64,000 nucleotides of DNA from NCBI GenBank assembly GCA_009792885.1, contig WMCF01000029.1, forward strand, positions 7,479,499 to 7,543,498, given 5' to 3'. A model generated the notes under the pieces. It did not search any database and was not told the DNA's origin. It was given only the letters and a program-made list of their open reading frames with translations. This document shows, piece after piece, positions 22,201 to 35,100 of this stretch. The position numbers and the translations under genes were made by a program. This DNA comes from Eremophila alpestris peregrina (Eukaryota > Chordata > Aves > Passeriformes > Alaudidae). Position 1 is the first letter of the stretch. Each line of letters begins with the position of its first letter.

Positions 22201-25200
22201 GAGTAGTTTAAAAATAGTAAATTTTTATAAATATTTACTGAAGTGCCAATGTATGCAACCCGAGTCCTTTTACAGTAGGGAAATGCTAAATCACATTATT
22301 AAGGGGAGCTACACAGGTAGACCATAATTTCTTGTCAAACTTATTATTATGTTTCTCTGCCGCAAGGAGAAAGTAGTGGGTAAATAAATAAACTAATGAA
22401 AAAACAACAACAAGACCCCCAACAGGATATCCTATCCATTCTAATAATTCTTCTCACTAATACTCCCTTCTGTTTCTTACAGCATTTGCCTTTACTCTGA
22501 AGGAGTCCCTGTGCTTTGGGGAACACCCCACTGCTCCCCTTGGTGCAGGGAGTGCAGCATCATGAAAAAAGGCAAAAAGCTCAGTTAGTGATAAGTTTTC
22601 ATTGGGGAGATTATGGAAATGGCTGAGACTATTCCATATTTACATTCTTTGAAGAATGATTGGTAGTTGTCTGAGGCAATCTAGGTTACAGAAAAGAATG
22701 CAGATGCAGTGCAGAATTTGAATTTTGACAGGATCCAGTTCGTCTGTTTGCTGTTGTTAAAAGAATGTGTGATGTGGAAGCCTGGTTGTTAAATGATAGC
22801 TGCTTCTGTAAGATACTGCACAGGCACATTTATTTTCAAGGGTAGGAGTAAACTTATTTGAAATCAGTGAGGAGTAACCAGCATGTCTGGAATTAAGCAC
22901 TGATCTGAATGCTTTGTTGTCTCACAGTCTTTGTATTTAAGCTGGGTCTTTGCTATAGAAGCCCAGGCTTATAATGAAGAATGTCTGTTTTATCATTAGG
23001 ACCATCCCTAGGGAGAAAAGTGCCATTGTTTGTTTATGTTCCAAGTAGTGTCATATTTAGTATAATTGAATAATGCAAAATGTCACCTTAATGTAGGAGA
23101 AAGAAAACATCAAAGATTGATCTTGGTGTTTCTACAGAACTCTATGGAAAAGTACAGATCCTCAGAATGGATATTTTCCATTTTTGATTACTGGTTCAGT
23201 TAATGCTGTTTGAAATGAGGATAAACATTTAATTTTAGCCAATTGTAAAGCTTTATTTATGTTGCAAGTTAATTAATACTTTTTTTTTTTCCTGATGGAG
23301 GCAGGATACCATCCTTAGAATCAACATACAGAGGTGCACAAGAGTTCAGCATAGCAGCTGAGTGCTCGGTGTCTCCAGCGTTGTTTTGAACTTGACTTTT
23401 ATTTTCTCAAACAAATTTTAATAATGAGTAACTATAATTGTTAGGATTTCCAGTCTGATGAGCAGGAGTAAATTTCATATTTCAGCCTTTTGTTTGAGCC
23501 AGAAGCCATTGACCACACTGAGCTGAGCCCAGCCTGTGTCCTCACTCTCTGTGGTGCTGAGGAAGCCTGGCTTCTGATGGGAGGTGTAATAATGATGGGA
23601 ATTTTTTGCATCTCTCAGCTGAGATCTCTGTAGCTACCAGAGGCACAAGTTTCTGAGAAGTTTGCCTTGCTACAAGAACTATAATGCTTTCTTTATATGA
23701 CAAGTGTAATTATTATGTCACCATTAGAAGTCTTGTTGAGGCTGCATAGTTGTCAAAACTTTGTCCACTCTGCATTAACTTTAGCACTAATACTGCACTT
23801 GGAAAACAAATACAGAAAATGTGCCATTTAAAGACATGTTTTTTAAACATTCTGACGCTGACTTTCATAAAATTGTTCAAAACTCTCATCACTGAGCAAG
23901 AAGAGAGTTTATGAAGTTCTTGAAGGATTTTCAATGTAACTGCTCTGTCTAGAAATTATGATGACATTAGTAATTTTAGACATAATTTAACTACAAATAA
24001 TTTAGGTAATATTGAAATTTGTTATAAATAGTAGTTATGTGTGAGTACAGTATAAGTATATTCTTTTATTCATAAACTCATATTCTACTCATACCATCTG
24101 ATTATTTTATATGTATTAAGTCATTAGCCCTTGATATGACACTTCACCTTGAAGTCACTGATGCACGTTATTTTATTAGGCTACTGTGCTTGTCATAGGA
24201 ATACAGATAGTGAAAGTTTAGGGTTTTTGCTTATTTTACAAACTAGAGAAATAATTTAAGAGTCATGGTTATGTAATGTGATATATGATCAGGAAGCAGT
24301 CAAGGTCAGTGAAACCGTTGTGAGGATGGTGGATAATAAATAAGGGCCTCAGACTCCAGGTGGGATATACAAAATGGTTCAATTTTACTTGACTAAAATT
24401 TTCAAAAGTTAATGAATTGGGTGCCTTAATTTAGGATTCCTGTGATGAGCTTCATGAAATAGGTGTGTTATGTTTCCAGAATATTAAACACATTATTTGA
24501 ACAGAAACAGCAAATTTGAAGCAAAGCATCAGGAATTGTTCTCTACCTCCAAAGATCCTTATGCCTTATTCTACTTTTAGAAGTCCTAGACTTCCCTGAA
24601 CATCTCATTCCTAGGCTTTTGTTCAAGTGTACTTGCTTTAAAGTGGTTGATGGCCTGCAGATATTTTAAAAGGGCTCTTATATATTTTTCTCCTTTAGCC
24701 TGTGATAATTCCTCTATACTCCTGATGCGGATATTACAGTGACTTAGCAATTCAATTATTAATTTATTATTAATTTTGTATTAATATATATTCAGAAACT
24801 CAAATAAAAGTTGAAAGGAGGCAATCAGATGCAGCAAATTTAATGAAAAAGTGTTTTCTTAAACTTGAGGTTCAGATGCCAGAACCGCAGAGCATTGCAT
24901 TATAGTTTCAGTATTCACTTAAAATGAATGAAATTTGTCTGATTACAGTGTACACGCTGGAAACACAAAGCATGATTCAAAAGAGAGAAGGATTTTAAAA
25001 AGATGTTTTTCAGATTTTTTAATAATTTAGTTTTGAGTCAATCTCAAAACACTTTGGACCTTTTCTCATGAGTTTGCACTCATGTGGGTTTATTTTGCAG
25101 CTTTGTAGTCTGAACTTTTGAGGTGTATACCCTGTGGAAATATCTAGTATTTGAGGGTGTTCCTGTTGCAGTGCTCCATGAGTGCAACTGGAAATGGGTT

Positions 25201-28072
25201 CTTGAGAGTCTCATTGCTGCATTCTGCAGAGCCTGGGTTAAATTGATCCAAGTGTGTCTCAGTCTGGTATTGCTTCCCTTTGCTAAAGCTGTGGGAGGAG
25301 TGGAGGCACTGATGGAGGAGTTCATTGGTTTGCACTTGTCCCACAATCTCCTCATCACCCACAGAGTCAAAACCCCCATGATGCTGTCAGTATGGATATG
25401 TCTCCTCAGATCCTTCCTTTAGTGTACACACAGTGCAAAGCTTCCCAATTCCCAGTATCAATGATATTGATTGGATTTTGCTTTGGTTGGTTAAATAATG
25501 CTTTATTTGCTTGTAAAGAGATCTAGAAATTAATGATTTTATAAAGGATTGGAGGAATAGATAAATTGTGATATTCCTTCTCATATAATTATATTTTGAA
25601 AGTTAAACGTAACTTTAAAAATATTTTTCTGTATCTTAGAAGCTAAAAAGTAACAGCCATAATTTATTCTCCAGCAGAATGAAATGATAGCTGGATTACA
25701 GTGGCAGCAAGTTCATTTTTTCAAGTGGCTGTAAAGAGTGAAGCTCCTAAACAGAAGGACCTTTAAAACATACCACTAGTGTAGTTCTTTGTTAAAACTG
25801 TGTAGCTTTGATTGGATTCTTACTTGTGTTTGGGCTTTTTCCATGTAAGCAATTTTGCTTTTTTTAATAAAATCTTTTTGGTATCAGAAAACATTAAAAC
25901 ACTTGCAGCTTAAAGAAATGCACATTTGTGGGAAGGGGCCCTAAAATAAATGGTTTGAAATGTTATTCAAAACAAGGAAAAGTCCAGTGTAGCTTACAGC
26001 TGTTAAACTTCTTTATTAAGTATAAGGAGGAAGTCAAACATGCCAAGCATTTAATTCATCAGAGGTGCATTTGAAGATTAATTAACCCAAATTATAAGTA
26101 ATGAAGTAGGCAGCCCTCAAAGATTCCCTGTAGAGAGAATAAACAGAGGCTCTGACAGCAGGGGAACAATGGATCTCTCTGAGGGCTGCAGCATCTGCAT
26201 TAGCCCTGGCCACAGAGTGTGTTCAGTTGGTACTTGAGCAGAGATGTCTGGAGTGCTCTGTTACAGGAGACACACACAGCAGCAACGTGCTGTCATTGGA
26301 AATGGCACTGTCTGTGCAGCAAGATAGAGACTGGGCAGGGGTCTGTCTTTGGAAATCTGTCCTGCTAATTCTTGAAGACATTTTAGCAGGGAATCCATGG
26401 TGTTCTTGAAGTTTCTGTTGTGTGAACAAACATGTTACTGTAGTAGGCAAGCAATGGTCTCAGAATTCAATCCATATATGATTAGACAAAAAAATCCAGT
26501 GCAGTCTCAGCAGGAGTTTCATGTTGTAATTAAGATGTCTGGATATTATAGCTATGTTTTCAGGTAGAAATTTGCAGTTTAAAGTTGGCAGTAAAATAAC
26601 CCAAGGGGGAAAACCATCTAAACCAAATTACTATGTTATCAAGAGAACTTAGAGCAAGCTGTTTGTGTGTGTGTGTGTCAGTGTGCATGTGTAAAAACCC
26701 CCAAAAATCAGGCATTTGAAAACAAAGTAGTGATTTGGAAGTTGCAGTAATTCAACAAAAAAAGAGAAAAGCTTTCTCTTTATAAATTGAATAAGAGATT
26801 TGAAAGGATTTGCTTTAATTTTCAAGTTTGGATATTGTAAGTTCTTCTCCCTGGCTGTCCCATGTTATCCTGACCACGATGTTGTGTAGACCTGGAAGTC
26901 TCACTAATCAAACAAGTGTATTCTGCATGTGGTTATTGTATTTTGTATTTGGAATTGTGTATTTCAGGAGTTGCTGTGGCCCACTATGCCATGTCCTGTT
27001 TTGATGATGCAAATGTTTAAAATATCCCCACTTTTCTTCCTTTTTTGCACAAACATTGGTGTGTGTACTAAAACCAGTAATTCTAAGGAAAAGAACATAA
27101 AAAGCATCCTAAAGTATTTTTTTGTGGGAGGAATCTTCATGGTTTTTGGGAGAAATACTGAACTACTGTCCAAAGACTAGAGAAGTGCAAAAAAAATTTA
27201 TTATTTGAGCTGGTTTTTGAAATCTTCTATGGCTGCAGTTGAGAAATAATATGAAATAAATGTAAATCTGGACATGAAGACTTCAGGGTTTTAGGTAATT
27301 TTTGGTGAGTGCCTTTGCTGGAATGCAGTTTTCCTTTTCCTAAAGTGCCAGTCTGACTCAGGACTATTTTGTATTTAAAATACTCACCTCACAAATCCTA
27401 ATACAGTTAGTTAATTGTTAACCACACTTAGTTCTGCTCATTAACAATTTCCAACAAGCTCATTGAAATATTGATTGCTTCCTCCAAATATTTTAGTTAT
27501 GGACTCCCCCCAGGACTATGTGTAGATTATAATATGATAAAAGGCCTTATCAAGTGTAGTTGCTCAATATATTACCCCCAATAACTTGAACAGATGCTAT
27601 TAATGTCATTATTGTTGGTTGTTACTCATTGCTAGAATAGCTGGAGCACCATCAGCACTCAAACTGGAAAAGGTCAAAAGCCAAATACTGCCAGGCCTCT
27701 TGGTGATTAAACTGACAGCCTTCAATGTGTATCACAGCACTTGGGTTTCCACTGAAGAAATATAGTCCTTTTACATTTCCAGAAGTTAAATATATTTTTC
27801 TCGAATGGATCTTTTTTCTGATTCTACTCACTTTTGTACAAAAAAGATAACTTCAGAATGTTTTAGACAAAACTGCAAGCAGCGTGGTCTTGTCTTGAGG
27901 GGAACTAGACTTCTACATACTTGTGGTCTTACTTTGGCACTCAGTATCACTTGGAATGACATTTCTTATACATGTAGCATGGTATATGTGTGTTCTCCTT
28001 TGTAGATTTTTTACTTTAGGCAAATAAAAGAATGTATTCTTTGTCTGATATGTGGCTCTTTTTGCTTGGCAG
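19212..28072 (+). other. Intron 1 of the unidentified gene
   Basis: It begins with GTGAGT and ends with a T-rich tract and TTGGCAG. About 8.86 kb, GC-rich at first (the 3' half of the CpG island) and then AT-rich. A frame at 19,829-19,890 runs into a second GTGAGT (ATGTGG before it) and could be an alternative first exon, but it lacks supporting context. I see no clear transposon, only a short TG repeat near 26.67 kb. Confidence 0.65.
26664..26692. repeat. Short interrupted TG microsatellite
   Basis: TG repeats interrupted by TCAG and CA over about 29 bp. Simple-sequence repeat inside intron 1. Confidence 0.8.
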
Positions 28073-28205
28073 GGTAACTCCATCTTCCGAAAATCCCAAT
28101 GGTGCTACCTGTAGTGTAAGTCAGGGAAAGCCCTCTTTAAGAAGAATAAAAGGGAGAATACACAGAAGCAAAAGCCTTGATAGCATTGATTTCTGTGAAT
28201 TCACT
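28073..28205 (+). CDS. Second coding exon, RSKSLDS-containing, same gene
   Basis: The acceptor is a T-rich tract ending TTTGCTTGGCAG. The donor after 28,205 is GTAAGT. The 133 nt are one base, which completes the Trp codon split by intron 1, plus 44 codons without a stop, ending in phase 0. The peptide starts VTPSSENPNGATC and contains SLRRIKGRIHRSKSLDSIDF before ending CEFT. The cluster of Arg/Lys followed by RSKSLDS has the R-x-x-S form of basophilic-kinase sites and partly matches the 14-3-3 mode I motif (RSxpS) without its proline. That suggests an intracellular, phosphorylated regulatory region. Codon usage is ordinary coding usage, unlike the AT-rich flanks. I cannot assign a family. 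Confidence 0.78.
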
Positions 28206-30837
28206 GTAAGTACTGTATCTTTTACATTTATCCTATATGAAGTTAAGAGAATGTTATTAATTAAGAAGTTTGCTTCTTGCATTGGGTTTACCTGTTTGTC
28301 CAATTAGCAAAGGTATTGTACTTAATGTTTTAATTGCCTTACTATGCTGCCCAGTATTATGAGCAGTGATGTCACTCATATAATTAGTGATGTACAACTG
28401 CATTTTTGTTCTTCAGCAACCATGAGATAGAGATTTCTGTGTCAGATTTTAACATTGTTGCCTGTGTAAGATTAAGAAATTGACTGGAAATGGAGTAAAT
28501 ATGAAAAACTAATTATGATTTAAAATGTTATTTTTATATTGAGATTTTGGAAATTGTGTTTAACTTTAAACATTACAAAAAACTATTTCAATTGCATATG
28601 GCTATAATAAAGTGCTAGAAAAGGAAATATGTTTTTCTAAAAGATGTGTATATAGCATTTGAAAGCTGGTATCACAGGTGGTAGGTTACTACAATTAGGC
28701 AGTACTGGTATATTCCTTTTCTCCTTGGTTGGATGTGTTTGTATTACAGTTTCAGAAACTTCAATGTGACCATGATAAAGAGCCATGACAACCTCCCAAC
28801 AAACTGGGGGGAATTTGGTCAAAGCAAATTATATTCAGATAAACTAAAATAGTGTACTCTTTAAATACTTAAACAATGTCAAAGACTATGTTAAATTATA
28901 AATTGGTTATGAAATATGAGGATGAAAGAGCTAAAAAATATGTGCTGTCTTGAAAATGTAGAAATGAATAGTGATGTGAATATATTGTCTGGCATTGCAT
29001 GGTGCTAGAAACAGTATCACTAAAATGTTCAGATGGGATTTGGGGAAACATCTTTAGGGCATAACAGTGGTTTGAGTGTGTTGTCTTTCCGTGGGATGTT
29101 TTTCACAGATGATGCCAATAGCATAATTGGTGTTTTTTTCCTCAGGACAGCTTTGTTTCTAATTGCCAAGTCTTGCAGTGCTGTCTTTGGGACAAAGAGC
29201 TTGTTGTGTGCTGTTGAAGGAAGTAATGAAGTTGCTGGGAAGGGTTTGGGATGTGGAGTGTTGTGTGGTGCCCAGACACTTCAGGGTACAGCCAGTCCTG
29301 CCTGGCTGGGGTGTGAGAGGGAGCTGTGCTGCCCCATTTCAGCTGCCTGGTGTGTCTGTGCTCAGTGGTGTCACAGCTCTGATCCTGCTGCAGTCACTGC
29401 TCTGCTGAAGGTTACCAATTCCCCTCGGGAGCAGAATTTCCTTCTGCTCTATGGGTCTTCGACTGTGTGGTCCTATTAAGGAGTTTTATCTAAATCTATC
29501 TCTACTCTTGGGGCCTTCAAAGAAAAAGAGATTATAGCCAAAGGTAAAAAGAATTTCTTGCATGCCACAGAACCTTTGCAAAGAGATTTGAGACAGATAA
29601 TAACGGGCAAGTCTATCTGTAGTAGACAAATCTGTAGAGCTTGTACATGGATAAATTCATACATTAATAGCTAAATACTGATAATTTGGATCAGGAAAGG
29701 AAGTTCACTTTTTCTGAGGTCTCATGTTAAAGGATACAGATTTAAATAGCTAAGCACACAAATCAGTTAAAAATATGGATTTTCTTGCTGCTACATAATT
29801 TAGAATCATACTGGAATATTTCTTGATATTGTATAATTGCGGTTTTATTGTTCTCAAATTGTGATTAAAAATAGATCTAAAGAAGTAATTGAGTAAGTTA
29901 TGCCTAAGTCATTCAAGAGTGCTCTCAGAACTGAACATTTTTCATGTTAAGAGTCTTCATCTAGTAAAAACAATGAGAGCCTGGCATACAGAGCACAATT
30001 AAAAATAAAAATTAAAACACAAATGAGCTTTTTAAAATGTTATCTTTACAACTATTTTATGCTGTAGTATATTCATTTTATGCACAGCAAAGTGAAAAAG
30101 TTTTGTATTTAAATATGTGGATAACTTATATGCTGGCAGCATCCAGTGACCATTGGTTTCATTCATCATGTAATGAGAATAAGATCCATTAATAATTCTG
30201 AATGTTGCTGGATTTTACTTTAAAAGAAGTAATGTACATCCTAAACTGATCTTTCTTGGAAACCTTTTGTTTAAAGGTTTCACTCATCAAATTCTTACAG
30301 AGGACAAATCCTAACAGCAGAAAGACATAAAAAATAACTATGCTTTCTTTCCTCCAAGTGAATAAATGTGTCCCCAGTGGGGAAGTTCTGCATTCCAATG
30401 CAGTATGCCCATACAAAAATTCAACACATGAAAATGCTGTATTTACTGTTTCACTGTGACTTCACCTGGAGCTGGGGACAAGTTGTGGGAGCTGTGTTAA
30501 ACTGGGAGGCTCAGTAAAAAAACAGGTTTATTCTTTTCAAGGAAGGGAATAACCAGTGAAGAGCACTTTGCATGGGTAAAATTTCAGCAGAGGCCAGGGA
30601 GGGACCACCATGGGTGCCTTCAAAGGCTTGTCTGGGCAAGGTGATGCTGCCAGGTCTGTTGTGTACTGCAGTTGGTAAAATATGAAGTTTGTGATATTAA
30701 TGGCTTTTGGTTCTACTTGTGGCTCTTCTTATGGGGTATCTATGTGTGCAAGAGAGGTCCTTGCCTGTGGCACCTCGGTATGGATGGCCTGCTGCTGCAG
30801 TGACTGATTGCAGCCTCAGCTATGGGCATGTCCCTGC

Positions 30838-30968
30838 CCTGGAGGGGCTCAGGGCCAGCCTGGATGGGGTCCTGGGCAACCTGATCTAGTGGGTGGCATC
30901 CCCACCCCTTGTGAGGGGTGGGACTGGGTGACCTTAAAGGTCCCTTCCAAACCAAGCCATTCTATGAT
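30838..30968 (+). mobile_element. CR1 LINE, 3' tail, sense orientation
   Basis: CAGCCTGGATGGGGTCCTGG is followed by GCAACCTGATCTAGTGGG, GGTGGCATCCCC, GACCTTAAAGGTCCCTTCCA and CCATTCTATGATT. This is the standard order of the avian CR1 3' untranslated end, and it includes the terminal ATTCTATGA unit. The fragment is one of the better preserved here and is the strongest single pointer to a bird genome. It is 5'-truncated and cannot code. Confidence 0.93.
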
Positions 30969-31704
30969 TTGTGTGACTGTTAAAGCACAAAATTCCCAGC
31001 TGGTGCATTGTATATCTATTAACATTCCCATACCTGGCTCACCTGTGTTAAGCCCACAACACCCTTCCAGAAGGTGTAAGTTCTTCCTGGTTGCAAGTGG
31101 TGACAGTCTGCAGAACTGCTGACAAAATCTCAGTTTTATTTCTTAGTGATACCTCTGCTGTCTTAAGTGGATGATACTGGGGTTTGTAAGTGATGGCTCC
31201 TTTTACCATTTTGCTAAGGCAGCAAGTGAGAAGATAAAGTGATGAAATTATGTTAAGCCACAGAGTGATAGCACAGCAACTCCCTTAGAGTGTGTATCCA
31301 TTTTCAACTTCTTGCACCCTTTTTCTTTTCTTTTCTTTATCCTCTCCATGTATTAGCAGTACCACTTAGTCAGATTAGCATCTGTTCACTCAAACTAAAA
31401 TCTGTTTTACTGCCCTTCAGTTCTTCTTTAAAGGAGTATCATCATGCTGTGCTGTGCCAGATTTTAGCCCTTGAAAAGCTCAGTTTTAGTGGTGTGTATA
31501 AAAAAAATGCCCGTGTTTTATGGTAAATACTGGCAAAAGGTTATTTTCAGCCTAGAAATGTTGCAGAACTCCTAGTGTACATTGCAGAAAAAGGGTGAAA
31601 AGATACAGAATAGCATTATCACCTCTTGGAGGCACATGTGGAACACCTACTACCTTGTAGATTGAACTTGTTGTACTAATGTTCCATTACATCCATATTT
31701 TAAT

Positions 31705-31865
31705 CTTTATTACTCTGAAGCAAACCCTGCCTTTGTACAAGCTACCCCAGGTGCAGTAGCACTTCTGAATCCAATGCATTGACAGGGTTTTTGTTGTACT
31801 AGGCATTGTGCAAACACGAAGTGTTTACTCTCAAGGACCTTACAATCTATTTCTAATAATAGGTA
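31705..31865 (+). repeat. Ancient amniote interspersed repeat, family uncertain
   Basis: The stretch holds GTGCAGTAGCACTTCTGAA, TTGTACTAGGCATTGTGCAA, ACACG and AAGGACCTTACAATCTA. This order matches an old repeat I know as widespread in reptile and mammal genomes, with landmarks TGTGCTAGGCGCTGTACAAA and AGAGCTTACAATCT. I cannot name the family with certainty. The divergence fits an insertion that predates the bird lineage. Confidence 0.5.
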
Positions 31866-31878
31866 AGATGTGACTAAC

Positions 31879-32199
31879 CTTTGATTCTTGAGCTGCATAT
31901 GGCTCTCAAGCTGTTCAAGTGCTGCACTGATGCTAGGGCTTCTGAAGGTCACGTTGGGATGTAGGTACCATTGGGGACTGCCCTGCCTGATGGAGCCCTG
32001 GGAGCTGTCCTTCTCACTGGTGTGGGAGCTGCCTTGGGAGGCTGTGTGGCAGCTGGGAGGTGTTTGAATGCACCTCGTGGATGCTGCTTGTGTGACAGAT
32101 TTTGTGGAGGTCTCTACACCACGAACACTGGCCACCCCTACAATGTGTAGATGCAGAGAAACCGTTCCCTTCTTTCCTTTTAGTCGGTGCTGATGTTTT
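31879..32199 (-). other. Candidate minus-strand exon, unassigned
   Basis: On the minus strand, CTTTTGGTCATTCCCAG precedes a 321-nt segment that stays open in one frame and ends CAAAG before the donor GTTAGT. It reads as one base, 106 codons and two bases. The peptide is Ser/Thr/Gln-rich and includes SGSPQWY-like and SISAALEQLESHMQLKNQ stretches. GC content is higher than in the flanks. Against it: no partner exon with matching phase was found, and a second minus-strand frame is open over part of the same stretch. It could be chance, a lineage-specific exon or an exon of an antisense gene. Confidence 0.25.
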
Positions 32200-35100
32200 C
32201 TGGGAATGACCAAAAGGGAGACTTTGAAAGCTTTTATAAGGAACTCGTGTAATGGATTTATATCTTAGATACCTTTCTTCATTTTTAGTTTTGTGAGTCT
32301 TTGATTGGACTTGAGAGATTACTGAAATCAGCACCTTGAAATGTGTATTTTTAAAGGAGTATGGATTTAGGCTTTTCCTGCTAAAATCAGCCCTTTGGAC
32401 AAAGGAGCTCATCTTGGAAACCTGAGCACTGCAGTTATTTCCAATATGAACAAGTCCAGTGCAGGAGGCAGCTGGTGCCAGCCTGCTCTCACTAAACATG
32501 CACACAGCCAGGTTCAGTTAACCTGCAGCTGGAGCAAAATAGAAAATCTCCAGTGTACTTCCATTTGCATTGGAGTTAAAATCCAAGGAATACTTTTGCA
32601 AAGTGTTACAGCAATGCAGCTTTCTTTTTCTCACTTTTCCATTCCTTTCTAGTAATTCCTTTTCCAGGGGTATTGTTTTGTCTCTCCTTGCCATGTACTG
32701 CCAATGAAGTGATGTTGGCTGGAATCGCTGTGCACTAATGCTTTAGGGGTCTGTGATGCCAGCGTGCAAAGCACAACAGTAACACAGTAGGGTAGGGGAT
32801 TACCGAAAAGAGGAGAAAAGAAAGGCAGCTAAGTACAAAGAGCGGCCTGAATAAAGCACTGTGGAATGCGTGACAAAATGGAAGAGGCGACAAAAGGAAG
32901 AGATAATCAGAAAGTGAGAATTGGCTAATGTGCGGTTGCCTTCTTTAGATGAGGAACACGCATGTTCCCCTAGAACAGTGATTTTAGTGCACTGTTGTGT
33001 TGTGCCTGTGAGCAGGGGTGATGCCTGGAACGATTCCTCGCAGAGGAGCTGCAGGAGCTCGGTGTTTCCCTGTGTGCCTGCTGTCATTAGCAGGATGGGG
33101 AGATTGGCCTGGCACGCTCTGTGGGGTGTGCCCGTTCTGTGTGCAGGGAGCTGCGTGTGCCCCAGCGCTCGGGGAGCGGCTCCTTGGCTGTGGCACCGGG
33201 CTGCTGCTGCTCTTACCGCCAGTGTCACCTGCTCTGGCATTTCTAATGAAGTTTCAAGGCCCTTTGGAGCCTTTAGTGACTAACTTCAATGGATGTTTGT
33301 GGTGACATCCTTATTTCACTTCCCCAATCTCCGTGGTAGATTTTTATAGCATACAGCGGGCTCAGAATCACTTTGTTGTTGGGGATGTCCTTACCAGTGT
33401 GTTGGGTAACTGTCGTGGGTAGTCCCATTCCCCCAGTGAAAATAATGGAGTGATCAAAACATAATACTGCACTATACTGGTTTAGCTTGTCATGGAGCAG
33501 ATTGCTGAGCAAGGCAGTCTAGTCTGTACTGAAGCATGGATTTATTGCAGTTTTTTATTTAATTTCATCTATTCCAAAGTCATCTTCCCTTTGAGTCATC
33601 TTACAAATCGCTTCTGATAGTAGTGGGAGATAGTATTGAGTAATATCATTTTTGTTTTCTTTTTTAAAGTAAAATTCTTCAGGATTTATACTTCCATTTA
33701 TCTTGATTTTCCTGCTGAGTATTTTAATTTGAATATGTGCTTGTAAAACAACAAATTAATAATAACACAAATGGTATGTATCAGACTCAATTTCTCAGGA
33801 TGGAGACAAAAGAATGCTCATGTTCTTTAAAAAGTCCTGCAGGTATTTTGATCATCTCTGTGGATGTGGAAGGAAGAACTCATTAGCACAGCTGGAGTCT
33901 TGTAGATGCCCTTAATTTGTTACTGCTCAGAGAAGTGTGGTTGTTTTGCAGCTGTTTCCCAGATTTAAATCCTCCCTGGTAGCTTAGACTTGCTTCACAG
34001 TATTGTTGTACTGTAACCCATTTATTATAATAATAGAATCTATTGATGGTGTATGAACAGGGTACTGACTTTATGCAGTTTTGGCCAGTTTATTTTACCT
34101 AAGATAGTTTAAACAATGAGAAAAAAAGGAATATTTAACTAGTTAACACGTTTTACAGTTAATGAAATGAAAATATGTCTTACATGTGTATTTTTATTGG
34201 TCAAGTATATAGAAAAACCCCAGAAATATACATATTACTGGTTTTAGTATATAGTTAATAGTTTTAAATACAGAAGAAAAAGAGTTTAATTGGAACAAGT
34301 TTGGAAATATAATACTGATGGAAAGAGGAAAAACAACTGGAGGCTTTTGATCCAAGATTACAACTCTTCTGGGAAAGAGTATATTTTCAGCATTGTTTAT
34401 TCTGTCATCTTGCTTTTTATTTAAAAACAAATCCAAAGTTTTATGTAAGAGCTATTCTAAATGTCAAGGCAAATTATTAAGTCTCAAGCATAACACTAGG
34501 TGAAGCTTATGCAGCCTTAAGATTAACCTAAGGAAGTTAACCATAAATGAACAAGTGATTTAATTTGGCAAATTCTGAATTGTGATTGACCTTGATTTGT
34601 GTTTCTGAATTGATTCAGACTGATTTACGTTTGTCAACAATTTCAATGCTCCAGTTTAAGTCTACCAAGAATGACTTGTGTTTACATTTAATTTTAATTA
34701 GAAATACATTCTTGAGTGCATGTTGTAGGTTATTGTTATTTCTTCTCAGAATGGCACTGTGAATCCAGGCAGATGGAGCTGTACTGAGATACTCCTTGGC
34801 ATTTGTTAGAGGAATACCTGCTTGATTACTCCACCACCATTATCCTTGGCAGATGATTGCAACTTGTCAGGTCCATCATCTCTTAAAATGTCACAAGATA
34901 TGTAGGCCATTGTGTGGTTTGTCTTTAGGTTACATAACATCAGCTCCTCTTTGTGTGGTGGTGTAGGATGCTATTGTCATGTCTTTAGTCTCAGTATTAG
35001 TGCCCACCTGCCAGTGAGCTGCAGCCCCAGGCAGGATGAGGGTGCAATTATTTGTCCTTCAGCTAGCTCAGAGATGCAGGGAAGCAGAGAGGAGATGATT

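Noticed and set aside
25080..25422. Three overlapping frames of 72-99 codons on both strands
   Set aside because: No recognisable domain, no splice context, and openness in opposite strands at once suggests local composition rather than coding.
32800..33305. 146-codon minus-strand and 120-codon plus-strand frames
   Set aside because: Mutual shadows in a GC-raised segment with no splice pattern or recognisable product.
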